This document shows, in pieces, positions 42,497 to 52,334 of a stretch of 64,000 bases of DNA. Numbering within the stretch: position 1 is the stretch's first letter; every line of letters begins with the position of its first letter. The translations under genes were made by a program, and so were the position numbers. Location: positions 5,708 to 69,707 of the forward strand of contig CAYRSS010000020.1 of assembly GCA_964426945.1 (NCBI GenBank), given 5' to 3'. Under the pieces are notes generated by a model. The model searched no databases, had not been told where the DNA came from, and saw nothing but the letters and a program-made list of their open reading frames with translations. This DNA comes from CAYRSS01 sp964426945. GTDB taxonomy: Bacteria; Planctomycetota; Phycisphaerae; UBA1845.

Positions 42497-44680
42497 ATGA
42501 ACCCAGTTCTCGATGCATCCCGCAGCCTGCCGCGCGGAGCGCGGCGGCGCTCGGCGGTACTGCTGGCCGCCACGCTGACTCTGGCGGGGACCCTCGCCGC
42601 GCCGGCCCACGCGTTTCAGCAGCCGCCCACGACACAAACGCCGCCCGGGTCCGAGCCGGCCGCGAAGCCCGAACCGACCACGGCCCCCCCGCTCGTGCCC
42701 ACATCCGGCGAAGCGGCCGCAGCCCCGGTGTCCGACGCCGAAAAACTCGCCCGGCTCCAGCGATCCGTTGAGGAAACGACACGCCAACTCACGGAGCTAC
42801 GCGCGGGGCTCGAGGATCCGGCATCTGAGTATGCGCAGGCAGAGCGGGAGTTTGTAAAACTCGATACGGAATTGCAGGAGTTGCGAAGCCGCCTGCAGCT
42901 GGCCCGCGACGAGAGCAACGCCGAAGCTGTCGCAGAGACCGAAGAGGCGCTATCCACACTCACCCCGCGCCACCAGCTGGCGAAGGAGCGATTCGACCTG
43001 GCGATTCAGGATCGCAAGGCGCGGCGCGACCAGATCGTCACGCTCGAAACGCGCCTCCAGCAGGACACGGAAGCGCTGCGCAAGCTCCGCGGCGAGGAAG
43101 CCCCCGCCCCGAAGCCCGTCGGCGAAGGCGATGCGACTCCGCCCGTGGCGACCACCGCCACCACCCCGGCCCAGCCCGCGGCAGCAGAGACGAAGAAGCC
43201 GGCGGCCGGCTCCGTACCGACCCTTCCGGGCGTGAGCCTGCCGTCGGCCCCTGCCCCGGCGGAGGGCGAGACGCCTCAGACGATCACGCCGACAGCCCCG
43301 CCCAGCAAGGAGCTGGTCGAGGCGCGCGAGTCCGCCACACAGAAGTCCGAGGAAGCCCGGCAGGCCCAGGCCGACGTCGAGACCATCACCGAGCGGATCG
43401 CCGCGCTCACCAAGAGCATCGAGCTTGAGCGCAAGCTGTTCGACACCGCCCGTCAGCGCGTGGACAACGCCCAGCAGACGGAGCGCACGCTCTACGACGA
43501 ACTCCAGCAGAAGCGCCAGGCCGCCGCGCCGGAGGCCGAATTGGCAGACCTGCGGCGACGCATCGGCGACGCCCGCGAGCGTCTCGCGGAAGCGCAGCGC
43601 GAATCCCGCGAGCGGACCGACCGGATCGCCAAGATGCAGTCGGACCTGGCCTCGCTCCAGGCGGAGCACATCGCCGCGCTGGAGGAGGCCCGCAGCAAGG
43701 AGGCGGAGGCCGAGGCGGCACAGAAGGCGGTCGAGAAGCTCGAAAACCCCTGGTCGATGACCAACCTGATCCGCTTCGCCATGGATCGCGGCCCGCGCGT
43801 GGCCACCGTGCTGATCGGGATGTTCGCGCTGCTGTGGGTTGTGCGCCTGTTGGAGTTGCGCATCGTGCGACTGCTGACGCGGCGCTCAGAGCATGGCACC
43901 GTCGAGGACCAGGAGAACCGCGCCCGAACGCTGGTCGGCGTGTTCCGCAGCGCCACGACCGTCGCGATCTATGCCGGCGGCATCCTGATGCTGCTCTCGG
44001 AAGTGGGCATCAACATCGTCCCGCTGATGGGAGGTGCCGCGGTACTCGGTCTGGCCGTGGCCTTCGGCGCACAAAACCTCATCCGTGACTACTTCTACGG
44101 GTTCATGATTATCCTGGAAAACCAGTACACGGTGAACGACGTCGTGAAGATCGGCGACGCGTCGGGCCAGGTCGAGCGCATCACGCTGCGCGTGACGGTG
44201 CTGCGCGGCCTCGACGGCACGGTCCACTTCGTGCCCAACGGCGAGATCACGCGCGTCAGCAACCTGACCCACGGCTGGTCGCGCGCGCTGCTCGACATCG
44301 GCGTGGCGTACAAGGAGGACGCCGACCGGGTGATGGAAGTGATGATGGAAATCGGCCGAGAACTGCGCCGGGATCCTGACTTCCGCGGCATGATCATGGA
44401 GATGCCGGAGATGCTCGGGGTGGACGCGCTGGGCGACTCGGCGGTGGTGGTCCGCATGCTGATGAAGACTCGCCCGCTGAAGCAGTGGGCCGTGAAACGC
44501 GAAATGCTCCGGCGCATCAAGCGCCGGTTCGACGAACTTGGCATCGAGATTCCGTTTCCGCATCGGACCGTGTTCCACCGCTGGGAGGACGGCGGCGACG
44601 GCAGCAACGGACACTCGGATGACGCGCTGCGAGCCGTCGCGCAGGGACGGGAAGTCGGCGCGGGCTCGCCGGCGCGGTGA
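42497..44680 (+). CDS. Large MscS-type mechanosensitive ion channel
   Basis: The 727-residue product has a signal peptide (about 1-38, ending AHA), a long periplasmic coiled-coil region (about 75-420, for example LARLQRSVEETTRQLTELRA), and an MscS core: three helices near 435-455, 490-512 and 512-540 (GAAVLGLAVAFGAQNLIRDY is the pore helix) followed by the beta and alpha/beta domains to residue 690. This layout resembles MscK/YjeP-type large channels that release solutes on hypo-osmotic shock. AAAGGA precedes ATG 42497. It stands next to the marR-type regulator and upstream of the trehalose genes, suggesting an osmotic block. Confidence 0.92.
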   Translation: MNPVLDASRSLPRGARRRSAVLLAATLTLAGTLAAPAHAFQQPPTTQTPPGSEPAAKPEPTTAPPLVPTSGEAAAAPVSDAEKLARLQRSVEETTRQLTELRAGLEDPASEYAQAEREFVKLDTELQELRSRLQLARDESNAEAVAETEEALSTLTPRHQLAKERFDLAIQDRKARRDQIVTLETRLQQDTEALRKLRGEEAPAPKPVGEGDATPPVATTATTPAQPAAAETKKPAAGSVPTLPGVSLPSAPAPAEGETPQTITPTAPPSKELVEARESATQKSEEARQAQADVETITERIAALTKSIELERKLFDTARQRVDNAQQTERTLYDELQQKRQAAAPEAELADLRRRIGDARERLAEAQRESRERTDRIAKMQSDLASLQAEHIAALEEARSKEAEAEAAQKAVEKLENPWSMTNLIRFAMDRGPRVATVLIGMFALLWVVRLLELRIVRLLTRRSEHGTVEDQENRARTLVGVFRSATTVAIYAGGILMLLSEVGINIVPLMGGAAVLGLAVAFGAQNLIRDYFYGFMIILENQYTVNDVVKIGDASGQVERITLRVTVLRGLDGTVHFVPNGEITRVSNLTHGWSRALLDIGVAYKEDADRVMEVMMEIGRELRRDPDFRGMIMEMPEMLGVDALGDSAVVVRMLMKTRPLKQWAVKREMLRRIKRRFDELGIEIPFPHRTVFHRWEDGGDGSNGHSDDALRAVAQGREVGAGSPAR

Positions 44681-44785
44681 GCCGTTTGCTTCGATCGCAA
44701 CTGAACTGACCCTCGGCCCGGTCGCCCCGGCCAGGCCACGGCGGGCGTGTGGTGCGGCCCGCGTGAATGCAAGGAAGACTCTGTT

Positions 44786-46261
44786 ATGCGAATTGTCGTG
44801 ATATCCAACCGCTTGCCGGTCGTCGTGGAGGAGAGTGAAGCGGGCTGGCGCCTGAAGCCGGGGACGGGCGGTCTGATCACCGCCCTGGCCCCCGTGCTTC
44901 GCCGCCGCGGCGGACTCTGGATCGGCTGGCCGGGCTCGGCGGGCGACCCGTCCTTTGATGTGGATGCCTCGCTCAAGCCGTTCGGAATCAGCGAAGGCTA
45001 TGACCTGGTCCCGGTCACGCTCACGACGGAACAGTTCCACGGGTTCTACGAGGGCTTCTCCAACCAGATCATCTGGCCGCTCTTTCACGACATGCAGACC
45101 TGCTGCAACTTCGAGCCCGACTTCTGGACCTCCTACCGTGACGTCAATGCTCGCTTCGCCGACGTGGCTGCGCCGCACATCAGGCCGGACGACTTCGTCT
45201 GGGTGCAGGACTATCACCTCATGGGGCTGGGCGGCGGCTTGCGCAGCCGGGGTGTTGAGAGCAGGATGGGCTTCTTCCTGCACGTGCCCTTTCCGCCGCC
45301 GGACATCTTCTGCAAGCTGCCGTGGCGCTCAGAAATCCTCGAGAGCCTCCTGGCCTATGACGTGCTGGGGTTCCAGGCGCCGCGAGACCTGGAGAACTTC
45401 ACCGATTGCATGCGCCGCCTGCTGCCGGGGTTGCGGCGACAGCGCGAGAAAGGCGCAGTCGTCATTGAACACGACGGCCGGACCTGCCGGGTGGCTGCGT
45501 TTCCCATCGGGATCGACTTCGACGCCTTTGCCGAGGCGGCGGCCTCGCCCCCCGTGGCCGAGCGCGTGCAGGAGCTCCGCCGGGACATGCAGGATCAGCA
45601 GATCATCCTCGGCCTTGACCGGCTCGACTACACCAAGGGCATCCCCTATCGCCTCAAGGCGTTTCAGCTCGCGCTGCGACGCTACCCTGAACTGCACCGC
45701 GCGGTCACCATGATGCAGGTGGTCATCCCCAGCCGCGTGGGCGTGCCGGAGTACCAGGAACTCAAGGCCCAGATCGAACAGCTTGTCTCGGAGATCAACG
45801 GCGAGTTCACTCAGCCGGGATGGGTGCCGATTCACCATGTATTCCGCAGTCTCGACTACGATGAACTGGTCGCCTACTATCGCCTCGCCGATGTCGCGCT
45901 GATCACGTCCGTCAAGGATGGCATGAACCTGGTGTGCAAGGAATACTGCGCGTGTCAGGTCGAGGGCGATGGCGTGCTGATTCTCAGCGAGTTTGCCGGG
46001 GCAGCCGAACAATTCCGCCGCGACGCCGTGCTGGTCAATCCGTTTGATCTCGACCGGGTCGCCGACGCGCTGCACGCGGCGGTGACCCGTCCGCGACAGG
46101 AGAGACGCCCCGCGATGCGCCGACTCCGCCTGCTCATCAAGCGGCATGACGTGTACTGGTGGGTCGACCAGTTTCTGGAGGCCTGCGGCCTCGCCGGGCA
46201 TGGCCCGCGACGGGTCGGCCCCATCGCGGAGCGCCCGGTCGAGGCCACCGCACTGCTCTAG
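44786..46261 (+). CDS. otsA: Trehalose-6-phosphate synthase (GT20)
   Basis: The 491-residue product matches OtsA: SNRLPVVVEES at the start, GTGGLITAL, WVQDYHLMGLG, FFLHVPFPPPDIFCKLPWR, GLDRLDYTKGIPYRL, and SVKDGMNLVCKEYCACQ. It transfers glucose from a nucleotide sugar to glucose 6-phosphate. AAGGAAG lies about 10 nt before ATG 44786. It is the first gene of a two-gene operon; the next gene, 32 bp downstream, encodes the phosphatase fused to a GH15 domain. Confidence 0.95.
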   Translation: MRIVVISNRLPVVVEESEAGWRLKPGTGGLITALAPVLRRRGGLWIGWPGSAGDPSFDVDASLKPFGISEGYDLVPVTLTTEQFHGFYEGFSNQIIWPLFHDMQTCCNFEPDFWTSYRDVNARFADVAAPHIRPDDFVWVQDYHLMGLGGGLRSRGVESRMGFFLHVPFPPPDIFCKLPWRSEILESLLAYDVLGFQAPRDLENFTDCMRRLLPGLRRQREKGAVVIEHDGRTCRVAAFPIGIDFDAFAEAAASPPVAERVQELRRDMQDQQIILGLDRLDYTKGIPYRLKAFQLALRRYPELHRAVTMMQVVIPSRVGVPEYQELKAQIEQLVSEINGEFTQPGWVPIHHVFRSLDYDELVAYYRLADVALITSVKDGMNLVCKEYCACQVEGDGVLILSEFAGAAEQFRRDAVLVNPFDLDRVADALHAAVTRPRQERRPAMRRLRLLIKRHDVYWWVDQFLEACGLAGHGPRRVGPIAERPVEATALL

Positions 46262-46293
46262 AATCGAGCCCGCTGTCCTCAGGATGACGCTTC

Positions 46294-48813
46294 ATGCACG
46301 AGCTGGATCAGAAGATCGATGACCTTGCGCGCAGCCCGATTCTGCTGGTCGCCAGTGACTTCGACGGCACGATCGCGCCGATCGTCGCCGATCCCGCGAA
46401 GGCCGAGGCCGATCGCGAGTCCATCGTCGCCCTGCGCGCCCTGGCGGCCATGCCGCAGACCCACGTGGCCATCGTGTCGGGCCGGGCGCTGAGCGACCTG
46501 GCCCAGCGCACGGTGGAGACGCCTGATCTCCACCTCGTCGGCAGCCACGGAAGCGAGTTCGAACCTGGCGTGGTCGTCGACCTTGACGAGGCCGCGGCCG
46601 CCCTCCTGGGCCGGCTCAAGTCCGAGCTCTCCGACATCGCCGGCACCGCCGAGGGCACCTTTGTCGAACTCAAGCCGGCCGGCCTGGCCTTCCACTATCG
46701 CAACGCAGACGAACGCACGGCCGCCGACGCAATCCGGCGCATCAAGGAGGGTCCCGCCGCCTGGCCCGGCGTGCATGTGCGCGAAGGCAAGAAGGTGATC
46801 GAGCTCAGCGTGGTCTCCACGAACAAGGGCTGCGCCATCCAGCGGCTGCGCCAGCGGCTCGGGGCCTCGGCCGTGCTCTTCCTTGGCGACGACGTGACCG
46901 ACGAAGACGCCTTCGCAACACTCGCCGGACCCGACGCGGGCGTGAAGGTCGGCCCCGGTGAGACGCGCGCCGCCTACCGCATCGACAGCACCTTCGACGC
47001 CTCGCGCCTGCTCGCCCGACTGACGGATCTGCGCGCCGACTGGCTGGCCGGCGCCGAGGCGACCCCGATTGAGCATCACTCGATTCTGTCCGACCAGCGG
47101 ACCTGCGCCCTGGTCGATCCCTTCGGCCGCATCGTGTGGCTGTGCCTGCCGCGGATCGACTCGTCGGCGGTGTTCAGCGAGCTGCTCGGCGGGCCGTCCG
47201 CGGGATTCCTCGACATCCGCCCGCTCGAGGGCGGCGAGCGACCGCGTCAGCGCTACGTCGGCGATTCGATGGTCCTCCAGACCGAGTGGCCTAACCTCAG
47301 CGTGCTCAGCTACCTCGACTGCGGTGGCGGACGGGCCTATCAGCGCGCGGGCCGCACCGACCTCGTCAGCGTGATCGAGGGTCGCGGCCGGGCGCGCATT
47401 ACCTTCGCCCCGCGCCTTGATTTCGGCCGCATGATCACGCGGCTGCGGCCGTGCGAGTCGGGCGTGGAAATCGAAGGGGCGCTCGACTCGATTGTGCTCT
47501 ACGGCGCGGGGGTCAAGTGGCGCATCGTCGAGGACGGTCGCCACCAGACGGCCGTCGGCGAGGTCGACGTGGCGTACAAGCCGGTGGTCATCGAACTGCG
47601 ATACGGCACGGCGAACCTGAGCGAAGCGGCCGTGCCCGAGGCCACGCGTCGTCAGCGCGTGATGCAATTCTGGTCGCACTGGGCCGAGACGCTCCACCTG
47701 CCCACGGCCGCCACCAGCCTGGTCCGCCGCAGCGCGCTGACCCTCAAGGCGCTGTGTTACGGCCCGACGGGGGCCATCGCCGCCGCCGCGACCACGAGCC
47801 TTCCCGAACATGCCGGCGGGATACGCAATTGGGACTACCGCTTCTGCTGGCCGCGCGACGCCGCCATGTCGGCCGCATCGCTCGCCCGGCTCGGGGCCAC
47901 CGGGCCCGCGCTGAAGCTGCTCGACTGGCTGCTGGGCATCCTCGAACACACCGACCAGGCGCCGATGCTCGCACCGGTCTACACGGTAACCGGCGGTCAC
48001 CTCAGCACGGAGGGAGAGATCGCCGAGCTGGCGGGCTACTGCGGCAGCCGTCCGGTCCGCGTGGGCAACGCCGCGGCCCACCAGGTGCAACTCGACGTGT
48101 TCGGCCCGATTGTCGAACTCATCGCTCTGCTCGCCGAGCGCGGTGAGGCGCTGTCGTCGGAACACTGGCGCATGACGCGCTCGATCGTCGATGCCGTTGC
48201 CGCCCGGTGGAGCGAGCCCGACCACGGTATCTGGGAGGTGCGCACCAACCGCAGGCACCATGTCCACTCAAAGGTGATGTGCTGGATGACCGTCGACCGC
48301 GCTCTGCGCGTGGCGAAGTACCTGGGGCGCCGGCAGGAAGAGTGGTCCGCGCTTCGCGCGGAGATCGCCCAGGACATTCTCTCCCACGCTTTCAACGAGA
48401 AGATCGGTGCGTTCACCGCCACCTACGAGGCGTGCGAGGCCGACGCCTCGGCCCTCTTCGTCGGCCTCAGCGGCCTGCTCCCGCCGGACGACCCGCGCGT
48501 CACCCGGACGATCGAGTTCATCGAGCGGACCCTCCTCGACCCGCCGGTGCTCTACCGCTATCGCTACGACGACGGCCTGCCCGGCGTGGAGGGCGGCTTT
48601 TTGATCTGCACGGCGTGGCTGATCGAGGCATACGCAATGGCCGGTCGCCTCGACGACGCGGCGAACCACTTCGAACGTTACGCGGCCCTCGCCGGGCCCA
48701 CGGGCCTCATGGCCGAACAGTTCGACCCGCACAGGCGACAGGCCCTGGGGAATTACCCGCAGGCCTACTCGCACCTCGGCCTGATCGACGCCGCGCTGCG
48801 GCTGGCGAAATAG
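46294..48813 (+). CDS. Trehalose-6-phosphate phosphatase fused to a GH15 domain
   Basis: The 839-residue product joins two enzymes. Residues 1-250 are OtsB-like (HAD family): DFDGTIAPI with Asp22/Asp24, FLGDDVTDEDAF, and GVKVGPGETRAAYRI. From about 255 a GH15 domain follows: SDQRTCALVDPFGRIVWLCL, RNWDYRFCWPRDAAM, and GVEGGFLICTAWLIEAYAMA. GH15 members include glucoamylases, dextran-active enzymes and bacterial trehalases, so the second half could cleave trehalose made by the first; otsA-otsB-GH15 gene sets are known, and here otsB and GH15 are one frame without a stop between. ATGC: the start codon region has only a weak ribosome site (CTCAGGATGACGCTTC). The gene ends in a hairpin-forming repeat. 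Confidence 0.9.
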   Translation: MHELDQKIDDLARSPILLVASDFDGTIAPIVADPAKAEADRESIVALRALAAMPQTHVAIVSGRALSDLAQRTVETPDLHLVGSHGSEFEPGVVVDLDEAAAALLGRLKSELSDIAGTAEGTFVELKPAGLAFHYRNADERTAADAIRRIKEGPAAWPGVHVREGKKVIELSVVSTNKGCAIQRLRQRLGASAVLFLGDDVTDEDAFATLAGPDAGVKVGPGETRAAYRIDSTFDASRLLARLTDLRADWLAGAEATPIEHHSILSDQRTCALVDPFGRIVWLCLPRIDSSAVFSELLGGPSAGFLDIRPLEGGERPRQRYVGDSMVLQTEWPNLSVLSYLDCGGGRAYQRAGRTDLVSVIEGRGRARITFAPRLDFGRMITRLRPCESGVEIEGALDSIVLYGAGVKWRIVEDGRHQTAVGEVDVAYKPVVIELRYGTANLSEAAVPEATRRQRVMQFWSHWAETLHLPTAATSLVRRSALTLKALCYGPTGAIAAAATTSLPEHAGGIRNWDYRFCWPRDAAMSAASLARLGATGPALKLLDWLLGILEHTDQAPMLAPVYTVTGGHLSTEGEIAELAGYCGSRPVRVGNAAAHQVQLDVFGPIVELIALLAERGEALSSEHWRMTRSIVDAVAARWSEPDHGIWEVRTNRRHHVHSKVMCWMTVDRALRVAKYLGRRQEEWSALRAEIAQDILSHAFNEKIGAFTATYEACEADASALFVGLSGLLPPDDPRVTRTIEFIERTLLDPPVLYRYRYDDGLPGVEGGFLICTAWLIEAYAMAGRLDDAANHFERYAALAGPTGLMAEQFDPHRRQALGNYPQAYSHLGLIDAALRLAK

Positions 48814-48818
48814 CCTGC
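48790..48818 (+). repeat. 29-bp repeat at the GH15 gene 3' end, copy 1
   Basis: The last codons and stop of the fusion gene (ALRLAK-stop) and the next bases are identical over 29 nt to 55700-55728. The stretch is part of a hairpin (CGCGCTGC...GCAGCGCG). Confidence 0.8.
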
Positions 48819-48931
48819 AGCGCGGGGGAATCTGGCGCGCCGCGCGCCGCCGACTCGGTCGCTCGTCGCTGCCTCGCATCGGTCTGCGAAGCACCGCCGA
48901 CGAGACCGGCATCCAACCAGCATGTGCCGAC

Positions 48932-48950
48932 GACCATTCGCCGAATGGTC
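48932..48950 (-). terminator. Palindrome at the stop codon of kinase 3
   Basis: GACCATTCGCCGAATGGTC is a 19-bp perfect palindrome overlapping the stop codon (48949-48951). It could act as a transcription end for the minus-strand kinase gene, but has no T-tract. Confidence 0.35.
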
Positions 48951-51900
48951 ACGGACCGCTCACCGCGCCGGCATCGATGGTGACGGTCCAACCGGCATGT
49001 GGACCTGTGTCCACCGGCGGACAGGGCGGCGTGTCCCAATCGAGTCCCATCGCGGCCAGTTCCTCACGAATCCGCCGTAGGTCCCACAACTGCGCCACGC
49101 CGCTGCGATTGGTGATCTGCACGAGCTGGGTTCCATCGGCGCTGAACGAGCAACCTTGCATCTGGAAGCCCTCGGGCGCCTCGAGGGTGGCGAGCTCAGA
49201 GAGCGTCTGGTAGTCGAGCAGACGGATACGTGTCGCGTCCGAACACGTCGCCAGGAGGGTGCCGTCGCGCGAGCTGCAATGAAACGCCACATGCTGCTCG
49301 ACCTGCCGAACGGGCTTCCACGTCCCCACATCCCACTCGGTGATGTGCGTATCGTCGCTCGTGAGGAGGCGGTCGCTCCGCGGGCCGAATTCCGCGCTGA
49401 GGAAGTCTCCCGTCGGCAGCGTCTTGAGGCGTTCGCCGCGCTGCAGGTCCCAGACTTCCGTCGTACGCCCATACCACTGGCAGATCGCGGCAAGGGTCCC
49501 GTCGGGGCTGATTCGCACGCCGCTGCATCGGTGGCCGACGTCCAGCGGCCGGTGGCCGCCGTGGACCAGATCGGTGATGTGAAATCTTCCCGAGTACATG
49601 TGGCCTGCGACGACCAGCGAGCCATCCGGACTCAGCGTGACCGCCTCCGGCGAGGTGATCTCGCCGACGCGCAGCGGCGGCCCGATGGCGAGGTGATTGC
49701 CGGCCACCACCAGCGGCCAGCGGTAGATGCCCTGCCGCTGCGCAGATACGAGGAACCGGCCGGCCCGGTCCGTGGCCAGGGAATGGGCGTAGTCCACGCC
49801 GACGGAAGCGAGTTCACGGCCGGCGACGGGATCGTAGACCCGAAGCCGAGCGGGGCCGTCGCTGATGTCGCTGATCAAAATCACAAGCCCGCTCTGCGAT
49901 TCGAACGCGCCGCCGGAAACGGCCGTGCTGTCCACGTTCTCCCAGGCGCCGAGCAAGCGTCTGGAGATGCCGCAATCCAATCGGTCGATCGCAATGACCT
50001 CGCGCCGCGCCTCGGACAATGTGCCGCCTATCCGGAAGCCGTCTGAAGAGAAGACCGGGCGGCCATGCGGAAACCGCAGGATCTGGCGCTTTGTCCGCAT
50101 GTCCCACAGCACGGAGTTTCCATCCCAAGAGAAGGACAGCAGCAGCGAACCGTCGCCGGACGCCGCGAGATGAACCACGCGAGACTCGTGCGTAGCGAGC
50201 ACCGCCACCCGCTTCTCCGACGCTACGTCCCACAGTTCGATGTTGTTGTCCGCCGCACCGGCTACCCACCGCCCTTTCGGATCCCAGGCGACGGCCCATC
50301 CGATGATGGGCGAATCAAACAAGGGGGTCATCTCGGCGGTTTCGAGATCGAGCAGTTGGGGCGCGCTGTACTCTCCGTGGTAGAGGAGAAGCTTCTTTCC
50401 GGTAGGGTCGTAGCAGACATAACCCGGCATCCGATCCAACGCAATGCGCCCGACCGGCTCCAGCGTCGCAAGGTCATAGATGTGAATCGCCTGATCGAGC
50501 CGGCCCACGGCGAGCCGCGAGGCGTCAGGCGAGACATCGAACCGCGATCGGAAGGGGATGTCGTCCAGTTCGAGCCGCAGTTGGCCGGCGGGAATATCCC
50601 AGACCTCAAGCCTGCGCGGACCGTCGAGCTGATCGAAAGTCCGCACAAGGAGCGGCCAGCGCAGGGTCATGCCGATCAGCTCAACGATTCCGCCTCTTGC
50701 CGTCGGGATCCGGGCCAGTTCGGCGTTGGTGGCGACCTCGAAAACAGTCACCGAGCCGTCCGCATGGCCCGCAGCGCAACGACGGAAATCGACGTCGAAG
50801 TATGCGGTGCCTTGCCTTTCGATGCGCTGGAGCGGCTCCAGTTCCGGGATGGCGAGTGCCGCGATGACCTCGCTCCTCACCTCAAGGGTGGGTTCGATTT
50901 CGGCGGCGCGCCGCATCGCAGCCATCGCCTGCGTTCGGGCGCCGCTCACGCCGGATCGACGCACGGCGCGTGCCTGGGCGATGAGCGATTCGTGGAGGCG
51001 CTGTTCCGCACGATGCTGAGCAACCAGGGTAGCCTCGTTCGCGAGTCGGGCATCTTCGGCAGCGCGGTTGGCCCGGACGGACAGCACGACTGCAACCGTG
51101 GTCGATATCGAAAGCAGGAGAACGAACAACGCGGCGACAGTCAGCGCAGCACGGAAGCGGTGCACCGTCTTGCGAAGCACATACCAGGTGCTGTCAGTCT
51201 TGGCCTCGATCGGCTCTCCCGCGAGGTACCGCCCCAGATCACGGCCGAAGTCCCCCGCTGATTGGTACCGGCGCGACGGGTCCTTCTGGAGGCACTTGAG
51301 AACGATCGTCTCCACCTCGTCGTCGATGTCACCGCGGATGGCGCGCGGTCGGATTGGCTCTGCCTGCGCAATGCGATTCATGACTTCACGCAGCGGTCCG
51401 AACACGTCGTAGGGGAAGCGCCCGGTCAGCGCCTGGTAAAGCATCACCCCCAGCGAGTAGACGTCTGTCCGCACATCAAGTCCGATGGCGTTTCCTGCGA
51501 CCTGCTCGGGAGAAGCCCACGGCAGCGAGCCCAGGAACTGTCCCGCCATGGTCGTCGCGCGGCGCGCCGCTGTCGCCGAGGTGATGCGATTCCCGTCTTC
51601 GTCGCCCTCCACGAGGGAGCCCGTTGCCTTCGCCAGCCCGAAGTCGAGCACGAGAGGATTACCGGATCCGTCGACCAGGATGTTGCCGGGTTTGATGTCG
51701 CGATGAATGACACCGCGAAGGTGTGCCGCGCTAACGGCGACGCATGTCCTTTCGAAGAGCTTCAGGATCTCCCTGATGTCGGCCCGACCGGCGGTTCCGG
51801 TTCCGGCCGCGAATTCATCAAGCGGGCGGCCCGCGATGAAGTCCATCACGAAGTAGAAGTGTCCACCTGCCCTGCCGCTGTCGTGGATCGTGACGATGTT

Positions 51901-52296
51901 CGGATGGTGCAGTTGGGCGAGGATTTTCACCTCGCGGTCAAACCGTGCCAGGTCGGCCTCGCCCGCGAATGGGCCCTCGCGCATGACCTTGATCGCCACG
52001 CGACGATTCGTGGAGTTCTGCATCGCCTCATACACAAGCCCCTGACCGCCGCGACGGACTTCACGAGTCAGCGTGTAGCCCGGCAGCAAGGCGGCCAGTG
52101 CCCGGCCGGTGGCGTCGAGCCCGGCATCGACACCGAAGGGTTGTTCCTGCTCCCCCGCGCCGCTCCCGGCGGCCGATGTCGCGTGAGTCGCGCTGGCAGC
52201 CTGGGAGCGGGCGGCCTCGATCAGCCCGCGCAGTCGCTCCCGCTGGGGCGATCCGTCCCCATCGTCCGCGTCGCGGGTGCGTGCGTTCGGATCCAT
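48949..52296 (-). CDS. Membrane-anchored Ser/Thr kinase with WD40-like C-terminus
   Basis: The 1115-residue product has a PknB-type kinase domain (about 75-360): RRGGQGLVYEA, AIK Lys103, HRDIKPGN at 198-205, DFG at 218-220, SLPWASPEQV. A transmembrane helix lies at about 382-407 (ALTVAALFVLLLSISTTVAV). From about 480 to the end are WD40/quinoprotein-like blades (VSPDASRLAVGRLDQ, WDPKGRWVAGAADNNIELWD, ASGDGSLLLSFSWDGNSVLW, SPDGTLAAICQWYGRTTEVW). The glycine loop has Gln instead of Met (GGQG), seen in some active kinases. GGGAGG lies before ATG 52296. It follows the sigma gene by 38 bp, forming module 3. Confidence 0.93.
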   Translation of the reverse strand: MDPNARTRDADDGDGSPQRERLRGLIEAARSQAASATHATSAAGSGAGEQEQPFGVDAGLDATGRALAALLPGYTLTREVRRGGQGLVYEAMQNSTNRRVAIKVMREGPFAGEADLARFDREVKILAQLHHPNIVTIHDSGRAGGHFYFVMDFIAGRPLDEFAAGTGTAGRADIREILKLFERTCVAVSAAHLRGVIHRDIKPGNILVDGSGNPLVLDFGLAKATGSLVEGDEDGNRITSATAARRATTMAGQFLGSLPWASPEQVAGNAIGLDVRTDVYSLGVMLYQALTGRFPYDVFGPLREVMNRIAQAEPIRPRAIRGDIDDEVETIVLKCLQKDPSRRYQSAGDFGRDLGRYLAGEPIEAKTDSTWYVLRKTVHRFRAALTVAALFVLLLSISTTVAVVLSVRANRAAEDARLANEATLVAQHRAEQRLHESLIAQARAVRRSGVSGARTQAMAAMRRAAEIEPTLEVRSEVIAALAIPELEPLQRIERQGTAYFDVDFRRCAAGHADGSVTVFEVATNAELARIPTARGGIVELIGMTLRWPLLVRTFDQLDGPRRLEVWDIPAGQLRLELDDIPFRSRFDVSPDASRLAVGRLDQAIHIYDLATLEPVGRIALDRMPGYVCYDPTGKKLLLYHGEYSAPQLLDLETAEMTPLFDSPIIGWAVAWDPKGRWVAGAADNNIELWDVASEKRVAVLATHESRVVHLAASGDGSLLLSFSWDGNSVLWDMRTKRQILRFPHGRPVFSSDGFRIGGTLSEARREVIAIDRLDCGISRRLLGAWENVDSTAVSGGAFESQSGLVILISDISDGPARLRVYDPVAGRELASVGVDYAHSLATDRAGRFLVSAQRQGIYRWPLVVAGNHLAIGPPLRVGEITSPEAVTLSPDGSLVVAGHMYSGRFHITDLVHGGHRPLDVGHRCSGVRISPDGTLAAICQWYGRTTEVWDLQRGERLKTLPTGDFLSAEFGPRSDRLLTSDDTHITEWDVGTWKPVRQVEQHVAFHCSSRDGTLLATCSDATRIRLLDYQTLSELATLEAPEGFQMQGCSFSADGTQLVQITNRSGVAQLWDLRRIREELAAMGLDWDTPPCPPVDTGPHAGWTVTIDAGAVSGP

Positions 52297-52334
52297 CGAC
52301 CTCCCGAGTCACAGCGACGTGGTCGCGAAGGGTG

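Noticed and set aside
46279..48267. Long minus-strand frame opposite OtsB-GH15
   Set aside because: Antisense of a clear two-enzyme fusion.
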